From NCBI GenBank assembly GCA_030619615.1, contig JAUXBC010000020.1, forward strand, positions 1 to 10,716: 10,716 nucleotides of DNA, written 5' to 3'. A program made the translations under genes and the position numbers. Below the pieces are notes generated by a model. It was not told the origin of the DNA, made no database searches, and saw nothing but the letters and a program-made list of their open reading frames with translations. Position 1 is the stretch's first letter; each line of letters begins with the position of its first letter. The stretch is from Dehalococcoidia bacterium (GTDB taxonomy: Bacteria > Chloroflexota > Dehalococcoidia > E44-bin15). Shown here piece by piece: positions 1-5,932 of this stretch.

Positions 1-20
1 CCCATATCTCCTAGGTCGGT

Positions 21-43
21 CGGTGGCAAAGGCCACTGTTTTT
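21..43 (+). terminator. Rho-independent terminator of an upstream gene
   Basis: A 7-bp stem (21-27 with 32-38, including one G-T pair) closes an AAAG loop and is followed at once by TTTTT (39-43) and more T-rich sequence. This is the classic intrinsic terminator layout on the plus strand. It probably ends a gene lying outside the window to the left. Confidence 0.65.
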
Positions 44-103
44 AAGCTTTTTCCTTCCTTCCACTATCCAGGGGTTAAGGTTTTTTCGAACTTTTAGTCG
101 GTT

Positions 104-109
104 TATAAT
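104..109 (+). promoter_or_regulatory. -10 element of the tRNA-Ile gene
   Basis: A perfect TATAAT lies 58 bp upstream of the tRNA. No good -35 hexamer sits 16-18 bp upstream, where the sequence is only T-rich. The spacing fits a precursor tRNA leader of about 50 nt. Confidence 0.45.
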
Positions 110-167
110 AGTAAGGCAAAGAAAGCCATAAGCCCTGCATCCTGGTAAAGCCTCTAGTTCGAAAAAA

Positions 168-241
168 GGGCCATTAGCTCAGCAGGTTAGAGCGCAGTCC
201 TGATAAGACTGAGGTCCCTGGTTCGAGTCCAGGATGGCCCA
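168..241 (+). tRNA. tRNA-Ile (anticodon GAT)
   Basis: A full cloverleaf is visible. The 7-bp acceptor stem pairs 168-174 with 234-240, and the D stem pairs GCTC (177-180) with GAGC (190-193). The anticodon stem pairs CAGTC (195-199) with GACTG (207-211) around loop CTGATAA, placing GAT at 202-204. The variable loop is AGGTC, and the T stem pairs CCTGG with CCAGG around TTCGAGT. The discriminator base is A241. CCA is not encoded, since CAG follows, and there is no intron. All stems are Watson-Crick, so the gene looks functional. Confidence 0.97.
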
Positions 242-258
242 CAGTTTCATCACCAGGC

Positions 259-287
259 TTGCAATTCCTCACATTTTCCTGTATACT
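259..287 (+). promoter_or_regulatory. Candidate promoter for the zinc-ribbon/RRM gene pair
   Basis: TTGCAA (259-264) and TATACT (282-287) are separated by exactly 17 bp, matching 4/6 and 5/6 of the sigma-70 consensus. Transcription would start near 294 and give a leader of about 110 nt that contains the start-codon-sequestering stem. Confidence 0.5.
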
Positions 288-353
288 TTGAGATGGTGGT
301 TATAGTATAGGTTACCGATCATCTGTGGAATACCCTTCGGGTTTACTTACAGG

Positions 354-406
354 CATTGGATGACCGAACTTAAGCCAACTAATAGAAGAAAGGAGGTCAT
401 CCAATG
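354..406 (+). promoter_or_regulatory. Leader stem-loop sequestering a start codon
   Basis: CATTGGATGACC (354-365) is the exact reverse complement of GGTCATCCAATG (395-406), with a 29-nt loop. The 3' arm contains the last bases of the Shine-Dalgarno sequence (AAGGAGGT, 390-397) and the whole ATG at 404-406 of the zinc-ribbon gene. When folded, the stem should block ribosome entry. A short upstream segment, TCATC at 319-323, could pair with GATGA at 359-363 in the 5' arm and act as a weak alternative partner. Translational control is inferred. The pairing is seen directly. Confidence 0.7.
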
Positions 407-709
407 AGCTTTGTGGACAAGTCGCTGCAATGTTCCGATTGTGGCACTACCTTCACCTTCGGCGCTGAAGAACAAGAATTCTTTGCCGCCAAAGGGTACA
501 CCAACGAGCCCAAGCGCTGCCCTTCCTGCCGTGAAGCAAGGAAGGCGGAACGCTACGGCTCCGGTGGCTACAGGCCCAGGCGCCAGATGTTCCCCGCAGT
601 GTGCGCTGAGTGTGGCAAGGAAACAGAAGTGCCATTTGAGCCTCGAGAAGGCAGACCGGTCTATTGCAGCGATTGCTACAACAAGGTCAGATCGAGCAAT
701 CGGCGATAA
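404..709 (+). CDS. Zinc-ribbon protein with CxxC-x17-CxxC motif
   Basis: This is a 101-residue, basic, cysteine-rich protein. It carries two four-cysteine zinc-binding modules: C10/C13 with C39/C42 (25 residues between pairs) and C67/C70 with C88/C91 (exactly 17 between pairs). The first resembles the 'probable zinc-ribbon' family and the second the CxxC-x17-CxxC family; such proteins are common in Chloroflexota and other environmental bacteria and have no established function. The linker (about 43-63) and tail are rich in Arg, Lys and Gly, so nucleic-acid binding is plausible but not shown. The start is fixed by AAGGAGGT six bases upstream of ATG. An RRM protein gene follows 77 bp downstream on the same strand, suggesting a shared transcript and a role in RNA metabolism. 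Expression is probably limited by the stem that covers the start codon. Confidence 0.9.
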   Translation: MSFVDKSLQCSDCGTTFTFGAEEQEFFAAKGYTNEPKRCPSCREARKAERYGSGGYRPRRQMFPAVCAECGKETEVPFEPREGRPVYCSDCYNKVRSSNRR

Positions 710-720
710 TTTGGCCGCGA

Positions 721-767
721 CTAGGCAAAAGGAGGCCGGGGCTAATCCCGGCCTCCGCCGGTCCTAG
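721..767 (+). other. Intercistronic GC-rich hairpin
   Basis: GGAGGCCGGG (731-740) pairs perfectly with CCCGGCCTCC (747-756) across a 6-nt loop. An outer CTAGG (721-725) pairs with CCTAG (763-767). No T-tract follows, so it is not a standard intrinsic terminator. Its place between the zinc-ribbon stop and the RRM ribosome binding site suggests mRNA processing, 3'-end protection or uneven expression of the two genes. Confidence 0.6.
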
Positions 768-786
768 AAGGGAAAGGTGCATTGTT

Positions 787-1110
787 ATGAATATCTACGT
801 GGGTAATCTATCGCGCGACGTCATCGAGGAGGAATTGCGGCAGGCATTTGAGGCTTTCGGGCAGGTCACATCGGTGAACATCATCAAGGACAAGTATAGC
901 GGCCAACCTAGAGGGTTTGGGTTCGTTGAGATGGCAACGAAGGCTGAGGGCCAGGCTGCGATTGACGGCCTCAAGGGCAAATTATTGAAGGAACGGACGC
1001 TCGATGTCAGTGAGGCACGCCCTCGCCCCGAAGGCGGGAGGAGTAGCGGGCCCTATGGTGGCAGGAAGACTGGCGGGTTTGGTGGTGGAGGAAGACGCCG
1101 CGGATACTGA
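787..1110 (+). CDS. RRM-type single-domain RNA-binding protein
   Basis: This 107-residue protein consists of one RNA recognition motif followed by a short glycine/arginine-rich tail. RNP2 is IYVGNL (3-8) and RNP1 is RGFGFVEM (42-49), with both aromatic RNA-stacking positions kept. Residues 78-107 are rich in Gly, Arg and Pro. This is the layout of the cyanobacterial and Chloroflexota Rbp proteins, single-stranded-RNA binders that are cold-inducible in cyanobacteria. The start at 787 places the RRM at the N-terminus and has AAAGGTG seven bases upstream; a longer reading frame from 664 adds only non-RRM sequence that overlaps the zinc-ribbon gene. It is probably cotranscribed with that gene. 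Its stop codon directly abuts the end of a truncated glycosyltransferase on the other strand. Confidence 0.93.
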   Translation: MNIYVGNLSRDVIEEELRQAFEAFGQVTSVNIIKDKYSGQPRGFGFVEMATKAEGQAAIDGLKGKLLKERTLDVSEARPRPEGGRSSGPYGGRKTGGFGGGGRRRGY

Positions 1111-1317
1111 GTTGCCCAGCTTCCCATCCCTCCCTATGAGCTTGATCGGGTACTGTTGCGACAAGCTGGCTGCCGCCTCCGCGGTACCGTCAGGGCTGTT
1201 GTCATCCACTACCACTATCTCATAATTTCTATCACGGATAGTTCTTCCTATCCTCTCTACCAAAGGCTTTAAGTTATCCCTCTCTTCATAAGTGGGAACC
1301 ACTATAGATATCTTCAT
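982..1317 (-). pseudogene. Truncated dolichol-phosphate-mannose-synthase-like glycosyltransferase
   Basis: Only the first 69 codons (1317 down to 1111) look like a GT2 glycosyltransferase. They have an N-terminal VVPTYEERDNL, the nucleotide-sugar motif VVVDDNSPDGT (residues 35-45) and a final RDGKLGN matching the conserved R-x-GKLG of polyprenyl-phosphate mannosyl/glucosyl transferases. The rest of the catalytic domain, normally well over 100 further residues, is missing. From codon 70 the frame continues 42 codons antisense through the RRM gene with low-complexity Ser/Ala/Pro sequence, clearly a shadow. The ATG overlaps the flippase stop codon (ATGA, 1317-1314), so the two were translationally coupled. 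Intact relatives transfer a sugar to a polyprenyl phosphate at the membrane. A functional product is unlikely. Confidence 0.75.
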
Positions 1318-2570
1318 CTCCTCAGCCTCAGGTAAAAGGGGAGCATAAAAGCCAGGCATAAAGCCCCCGAGATAAGCATGATGTCAACGATCTGGGCGAT
1401 GCTGGCATGGAAGAAAATTATCAGGACAAGCTCGATAAGCATGGCGCTGAGAAGGGCATAGGCCACCTTGGTTTGATTTCGCGATAGGAAGAAGCTCATG
1501 AAAAGGAAGGAAAGGGCGAAGAAGAACATGGCCAGCCCATACTTAAAGAGGTAAGGGGTAGCGAAAAGATATTTACTTCCGAAGAGGAGATTGACGATGA
1601 AATCGGGAAAAAGCCAATAGATTATCACCACCCCTCCAGCCAGAAGCAGGGTAAGGAGCATTGCGTTCCTCAGTACAGAGCGCTGACCTCTCCCTATCTC
1701 GAAAAGCTCGGAGGTCTTAGGAAACATAGCTACCGCCACTCCCATGGGGGCATACAAGGCAATTCTGCCCAGGACTGAGATGGCAGAATAGTTTCCGGCA
1801 TTCTCCGGGCTCAAATAATGCTTCGCTAAAACGACATCGATGTTGGTCAACACGGCAAAGGCGAAGATGGCGAGGAAGGCCAAGCCAGCATAGGAAAAAA
1901 GACCGCTTACCTCGCATTTTTCGTTACCGACCCGACCCAGGTCCCTGAGAAAGGATAGGGTTATCAGGAAGACAATGATGTTGGCAATAAGGAAGGGGAG
2001 AAGGCCACCGTAGAGCTTGAACCCTAGATATACTAAGGAGACTGCGATGGCAAATCTTAGGAAGGCCCAAAGGGCGGTGCTGAAACCCAGGGGGAAGAAT
2101 CTTTGTAGCCCCTGAAGGGCTCCGTAGTTTACAGGAATGGCAAAGGCCAATATTAACGAAGAAAACAGGACTAAGGGATAGAGTTGGTTATCTATGTTGA
2201 GGAATCTGGAGAATAAAGGGGTGAGTAGAGCCAGGACCAGAAACAGCGCCGCCCCAAAGAGGAGGCTTCGCTTGAGGGAAAATCTCCACAGGTAGTTTAT
2301 CTTGCCTAAACTATTTTCAGCTCTGAACTTGGAGGTGAATTTAGCTAGAGAGGTTTGAATCGCCTGGGAGGCTATCATAATTATGGCAAATAGGGAGGTG
2401 AGGCTGAAGAGGATTCCATACTGCACCGGGGTTAGCAGCATGCCCATGGTGAGCTGGTATAAATAGCTGAAAAAACCTCCCGCCAGACCAAAGAAGGCCA
2501 TCATCGAGCCATGCCTGGCCATGCCGTCGGCCTTCAGCCCCTCTCTGATTAGGGTCAGCTTACCTAGCAT
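1314..2570 (-). CDS. MOP-superfamily polysaccharide/lipid-linked sugar flippase
   Basis: This is a 418-residue, highly hydrophobic protein with about a dozen predicted membrane helices separated by short Arg/Lys loops. That organisation and length are typical of Wzx/RfbX-like polysaccharide exporters of the multidrug/oligosaccharidyl-lipid/polysaccharide superfamily. The first helices (about 22-70) contain the usual GFFSYLYQLTMGMLLTPVQYG-type segment, in which a helix is followed by a conserved 'P..YG' turn. Such proteins flip lipid-linked glycans across the cytoplasmic membrane. AAGG lies about eight bases before the ATG at 2570. The stop overlaps the start of the glycosyltransferase remnant, so the pair once formed a glycan-assembly operon whose distal part is lost. 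The exact substrate cannot be told. Confidence 0.85.
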   Translation of the reverse strand: MLGKLTLIREGLKADGMARHGSMMAFFGLAGGFFSYLYQLTMGMLLTPVQYGILFSLTSLFAIIMIASQAIQTSLAKFTSKFRAENSLGKINYLWRFSLKRSLLFGAALFLVLALLTPLFSRFLNIDNQLYPLVLFSSLILAFAIPVNYGALQGLQRFFPLGFSTALWAFLRFAIAVSLVYLGFKLYGGLLPFLIANIIVFLITLSFLRDLGRVGNEKCEVSGLFSYAGLAFLAIFAFAVLTNIDVVLAKHYLSPENAGNYSAISVLGRIALYAPMGVAVAMFPKTSELFEIGRGQRSVLRNAMLLTLLLAGGVVIIYWLFPDFIVNLLFGSKYLFATPYLFKYGLAMFFFALSFLFMSFFLSRNQTKVAYALLSAMLIELVLIIFFHASIAQIVDIMLISGALCLAFMLPFYLRLRR

Positions 2571-2590
2571 CCTGTAACCTTACCAGCGAA

Positions 2591-2622
2591 GGGCTAGTGG
2601 TTGTCGACTCAGCCACTAGCCC
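2591..2622 (-). other. Hairpin in the flippase leader
   Basis: GGGCTAGTGG (2591-2600) pairs perfectly with CCACTAGCCC (2613-2622) across a 12-nt loop. It sits 20-50 bases upstream of the flippase start, between a candidate promoter and the gene. There is no T-tract on either side. It may be a leader structure or an operator. Confidence 0.45.
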
Positions 2623-2642
2623 CAACCCCCTCTCTATGGTAT

Positions 2643-2651
2643 ATTGTATCA
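2643..2651 (-). promoter_or_regulatory. Extended -10 element, flippase promoter candidate
   Basis: On the minus strand this reads TGATACAAT, an extended -10 (TGN plus a 5/6 TATAAT match). No convincing -35 lies upstream, as expected for extended -10 promoters. The leader to the flippase ATG would be about 65-70 nt and would contain the hairpin at 2591-2622. Confidence 0.4.
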
Positions 2652-2682
2652 TAGTCCTAGGTTTTAATCTCGATGATAAGGG

Positions 2683-2712
2683 CGAACTATGGAGTTCTGG
2701 CGCGAACTTTGG
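2683..2712. repeat. Operator-like cluster of GAACT half-sites
   Basis: CGAACTATGG (2683-2692) and CGAACTTTGG (2703-2712) are direct repeats with one mismatch and a period of 20 bp, about two helical turns. Between them AGTTC (2693-2697) is the inverse of the GAACT core, giving the order GAACT-N4-AGTTC-N6-GAACT. The cluster lies just upstream of the flippase -10 candidate, where an operator or activator site would be expected. Confidence 0.4.
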
Positions 2713-3332
2713 GAAGCAATTGCTCCTTTGTTAGTACTTGGCTTTTCAATCTGGGTCTGGTAGCAGTCACGCCGCCTTAAGCAACCCAATCTATCGATCT
2801 TACCTCGAGAGACATCCATTGAGCGACATGGTCAATTCATCATTGTCCTCACTAGAATTATCGTCACAAATTGGTCGCGAGCGAGCGATTCAATAATACA
2901 TGCTTGGCTTGAAATGCCGCATCCGACACAATCACGATCTCTTGTGCAACACACGAATCCCGACATGTATATCCCAATCCAGTCAAGTCAGAAAGACCTA
3001 TGGCCTGACCCATTATCGTTGCCCCACTTCTTAGCCGCGGGTGACTCAGTATCGGGATACTTGAGGTTTTGGTTCGGCCATCCCGCCGAGCGGGACATCA
3101 GGAAATTCCAGCCCTTTACTATAATTATCCAGAATAGCAGTGGGCGCTCCTTTAGAGCTAGAATCTAACCCTAAAACAGCTCGGTTCGCATTGGCTTTGC
3201 TCACCAAACGAGTATTATAAGATACTCGGGGCAAGTAAGTTTGTCCATACTTTGAATGTATTATCTACTACCCCCAACCACTAGATTTGAGCAGTTATTT
3301 CACAGGTTCAGAGTTTTGCACTTCCCTTCCAA

Positions 3333-4964
3333 TTACTGTCGCCTGGCATAGGCAACAGTAGGGTCAGTGAGCACATTGACGCAGGCCGGCTTCCCTGAGG
3401 CAAAAGCCCTCTCCAGTGCCGGCCGGATATCCTCCGGTCTCTCCACATACTCCCCATGACCGCCAAGGCTCTCCACCATCCTGTCGTACCTTGTTCCCTG
3501 GCCAAGCTCCACCCCCACCGCTCGCCCATACTGGTCAATGTGACCGTGTTTCTCCTGCCCCCACGCTCCATCATTGCTGATAACGGAGACCACCGGGATA
3601 TCGTGCCGGGCCATGGTGTCAAATTCCATACCATTCAGCCCAAAAGAGCCATCGCCACTTACGATGAGCACCTGCTCCTGAGGTCGGGCTAGCTTGGCAG
3701 CCATGGCATAGCCGGTCCCCGCCCCGAGGCATCCCATAGGCCCGGGGTCAAGCCAGTGCCCGGGATAGTAGATATTGAGAGCCCGAGCCGCAAAGCTGAC
3801 AATGTCTCCCCCATCTCCGATCACCGTGGCATCCCGGTCGAGAAAATCGCGTATCTCCCTGCACAATCTGAGGGGGTGGATGGGAATGGCATTGGAATTG
3901 AGGGCTGGCTCATCTTCTTTTCGGATGCTGCTCTCCCCCTCTCGTAGCTCCCGAACCCACTCCGATTCCTGGCCAGGGCGACCCTGGATCTCCTGGGTTA
4001 TCTGCCCCAGAACCGCCCTGACATCTCCGCTGATGCCCACCTCGATGGGGCGGTTCTTACCGATGTCGGTGGCCTCAAAGTCGACCTGGATGACCTTGGC
4101 CTCCTCACTAAATGTCGGGGGGCGCCCATACCCCAGCCTGAAGTCAAGAGGGGTGCCAATTACCGCCACAACATCGGCTTGGCTGAGGGCAAAGCGGCGG
4201 GCAAGGGAGAAGAGCAGAGGATGGTCGGGGGGGATAGAGCCCCTGCCCATGGCGTTCAAGAAAAGCGGAGCCCCGACACTTTCCACAAATTCCCTGAGCT
4301 CCTTCGCTGCCTGAGACCACCAAACGGAGCTTCCCGCCATCACCACCGGACGCTGGGCAGTGGACAGCAAAATTGCGGCCTCCCTTACCAAGACGGGGTC
4401 ACCCTGTGGCCGGGCTTCGGTTCGATACTTAGTGGGGAATAGAACATCAGCCTCATCTACCGTGCCCTCAGCAACATCCCTTGGGACTTCCAGGAAAGCC
4501 GGCCCCGGCTTGGGCCCGATAGCCTCTCTAAAGGCCATGCTTAGATACTCAGGGATTCTCCTTGTTTCCAGAACCCTCCTCGCCCACTTAGTGATGGGCT
4601 GCATATATTCAATGTGGCTGAGTTGCTGCGGGTGCCCCATCTCCATCTCAGACACCGGGTCACCGCCCCCGATCACGATCATCGGGCTTGCCCCCCTTAA
4701 GGCATTGGCCACTGCGGTAACAGTATTGGGAACACCGGGGCCACCGGTGACCACACAAACCCCGGGGCGCCCGGTAACCTTAGCCCAGCCCTCGGCAGCA
4801 AAGGCCGCCGCCTGCTCATGGCGCACATCTATTATCTCGATCCCTTCATCAACACAGCCATCATAGATAGTCCTGATGTGAGCCCCGCTGAGGCTGAAGA
4901 TGTACTCCACTCCCTCATTTTTTAGCGCCTTGGCAACCAGATGTCCTCCGTCGATCTCAGACAT
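3333..4964 (-). CDS. ThDP-dependent acetolactate-synthase-like enzyme
   Basis: This is a 543-residue member of the thiamine-diphosphate family that includes acetolactate synthase, oxalyl-CoA decarboxylase, 2-hydroxyacyl-CoA lyase and benzoylformate decarboxylase. The three usual domains are present: PYR (about 4-170) with catalytic Glu50 in RHEQAAAFAAEG, a central domain (about 190-320) and PP (about 380-530). The ThDP/Mg motif is GDG (437-439) followed 24 residues later by N464. Such enzymes make or break C-C bonds next to a carbonyl by way of an active aldehyde. The segment after the motif (NDGAWGQEKHGH) is not that of classical acetolactate synthase, and no small regulatory subunit gene adjoins. 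The substrate is therefore open. AGGAGGTGG lies just upstream of the ATG. It is the second gene of an operon, 30 bp after a pyruvate-kinase C-domain protein. Confidence 0.9.
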   Translation of the reverse strand: MSEIDGGHLVAKALKNEGVEYIFSLSGAHIRTIYDGCVDEGIEIIDVRHEQAAAFAAEGWAKVTGRPGVCVVTGGPGVPNTVTAVANALRGASPMIVIGGGDPVSEMEMGHPQQLSHIEYMQPITKWARRVLETRRIPEYLSMAFREAIGPKPGPAFLEVPRDVAEGTVDEADVLFPTKYRTEARPQGDPVLVREAAILLSTAQRPVVMAGSSVWWSQAAKELREFVESVGAPLFLNAMGRGSIPPDHPLLFSLARRFALSQADVVAVIGTPLDFRLGYGRPPTFSEEAKVIQVDFEATDIGKNRPIEVGISGDVRAVLGQITQEIQGRPGQESEWVRELREGESSIRKEDEPALNSNAIPIHPLRLCREIRDFLDRDATVIGDGGDIVSFAARALNIYYPGHWLDPGPMGCLGAGTGYAMAAKLARPQEQVLIVSGDGSFGLNGMEFDTMARHDIPVVSVISNDGAWGQEKHGHIDQYGRAVGVELGQGTRYDRMVESLGGHGEYVERPEDIRPALERAFASGKPACVNVLTDPTVAYARRQ

Positions 4965-4994
4965 TTTCCACCTCCTATGAAGTCATATGCTCCT

Positions 4995-5612
4995 CTATTC
5001 CCACCATTTCTTGGATAACGGCATGGCTAATACCTCTCTTATTTCCAGCCTTTTCCCAGGGTCCTTATCGAAGATGGAGGCGGGATATGTGGCGCGAAGC
5101 ACAATAGCTGTATCAGCCCCCTCACCCGATCCTGCCACGCCGATAACCTCCTCGCAAGGAGAAAGGTAGCCGCAGGAAGTAGCTATCAGTACGACCTCTA
5201 CTGCTACCTTCATGCCCTGCCCAAAGCAGTACAATGTTTCCTTGACCAGCCTCTCGGGGAAGGTAGCATTCCAAGAGGCAGCCTCTAACACGGAGCTATG
5301 AAACACATAGGGCACCCTGTCCATAACTGTAACTCCGAGTTTCTCCAGCTCTTCCTTATGCTCCGGCCTAAGGCAGGGCCACTCCTCCCCCCATTCCCGC
5401 CTGTAGGGTGCCTCCGAAACGCAGATCATCCTGCCCTTGCCCTCTAAGGAACGAGCGAACTTGACGGCGGTCTCCCCCGATGTGCTGGCGACGACGATGT
5501 TCTCGATGCCACCGGCCTCCAACCTTTTGACCACCGCCTCAACTACGTATTGTGTATTTTGCATCCCAGGCTCGTCGAAGTAGTAAACCTCTCTTTTCAG
5601 CACCTCGGTCAT
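4995..5612 (-). CDS. Stand-alone pyruvate kinase C-terminal (alpha/beta) domain protein
   Basis: This 205-residue protein corresponds to the allosteric C-terminal domain of pyruvate kinase without the catalytic barrel. It opens with REVYYFDEPGMQNT (7-20), typical of the free-standing family in archaea, clostridia and Chloroflexota. VVASTSGETA (40-49) matches the phosphate-binding loop that holds fructose bisphosphate in pyruvate kinases, and VAGSGEGADTAIVL (159-172) forms the second conserved turn. Its function is unknown; binding of a phosphorylated ligand is a reasonable inference. The ATG at 5612 is preceded by AAGGAGGG. It is first in a two-gene operon with the ThDP enzyme, 30 bp apart, which suggests it senses or handles a ligand connected with that enzyme. 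Confidence 0.85.
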   Translation of the reverse strand: MTEVLKREVYYFDEPGMQNTQYVVEAVVKRLEAGGIENIVVASTSGETAVKFARSLEGKGRMICVSEAPYRREWGEEWPCLRPEHKEELEKLGVTVMDRVPYVFHSSVLEAASWNATFPERLVKETLYCFGQGMKVAVEVVLIATSCGYLSPCEEVIGVAGSGEGADTAIVLRATYPASIFDKDPGKRLEIREVLAMPLSKKWWE

Positions 5613-5632
5613 CGTTCTCCCTCCTTGTTACA

Positions 5633-5661
5633 ATTGTAGCAGCGAACCCCCTGAATGGCTA
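5633..5661 (-). promoter_or_regulatory. Candidate promoter of the PK-C/ThDP operon
   Basis: On the minus strand TAGCCA (5661-5656) and TACAAT (5638-5633) are 17 bp apart. The -10 is good (5/6) and the -35 weak (4/6). Transcription would begin about ten bases before the AAGGAGGG ribosome site, giving a very short leader. Confidence 0.35.
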
Positions 5662-5900
5662 GATGTCGGCGCCCTCCTCAAAGGTATGAAAAAGGCGCCT
5701 TTTAGCACTGAGTATGAGCTTATTGGGAAGCGGGATTTTTCATCAGCCTCCTTTCTAGATGCCCCAACTTCTCTCATCCTCAGGCAAAGAGATGGAGTCA
5801 AAGGGGAAGATACTTTACGAAAATGCCAGGAATCGACTAGGCATTGCTTAGCCCATATTGTATCACGAAATGAGCCTGGTTAAGGTGTGACAAAATTCCA

Positions 5901-5930
5901 TTGACGGGATACGAACAGAAGTTCTACACT
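5901..5930 (+). promoter_or_regulatory. Promoter next to the phosphoesterase start
   Basis: TTGACG (5901-5906, 5/6) and TACACT (5925-5930, 4/6) are 18 bp apart. The expected transcription start, about 5937, falls at or between the two possible ATG codons (5933 and 5939). The message may therefore be leaderless, which agrees with the lack of a Shine-Dalgarno sequence. Confidence 0.45.
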
Positions 5931-5932
5931 TA

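Larger units (their letters stand above)
2571..3332. other. Long intergenic stretch without a convincing gene
   Basis: About 760 bp lie between two minus-strand genes. They hold the flippase hairpin, the -10 candidate and the GAACT cluster at the left end. A 7-bp hairpin occurs at 3209-3228 (CGAGTAT/ATACTCG, 6-nt loop). Two short frames are present, 84 codons at 2914-3168 plus and 62 codons from a TTG at 3234 minus. Neither has a ribosome binding site I trust or a recognisable family. The sequence is more mixed and less GC-rich than the flanking genes, so it may be decayed DNA. Confidence 0.5.
5613..5932. other. Divergent intergenic region
   Basis: These 320 bp separate the minus-strand ThDP operon from the plus-strand phosphoesterase and carry promoters for both. 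They include a 12-bp palindrome, AAAGGCGCCTTT (5691-5702), whose GGCGCC core recurs at 5668-5673 and could form a longer hairpin. A second minus-strand extended -10, TGATACAAT, lies at 5857-5865. The 65-codon frame at 5686-5883 has no ribosome site and no recognisable features. Confidence 0.5.

Noticed and set aside
664..786. N-terminal extension of the RRM gene to 664
   Set aside because: The added residues overlap the zinc-ribbon gene in another frame and do not resemble RRM proteins; ATG 787 has a proper ribosome site.
2914..3168. 84-codon plus-strand frame in the long intergenic region
   Set aside because: No ribosome site, no recognisable motif, and an opposing frame of similar length over the same DNA; no support for coding.
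3775..4314. 179-codon plus-strand frame
   Set aside because: Lies antisense inside the ThDP enzyme gene and is Ser/Arg/Pro-rich, as expected for a shadow of a GC-rich gene.
5686..5883. 65-codon plus-strand frame in the divergent intergenic region
   Set aside because: No Shine-Dalgarno sequence, starts inside a palindromic stretch, and shows no recognisable features.
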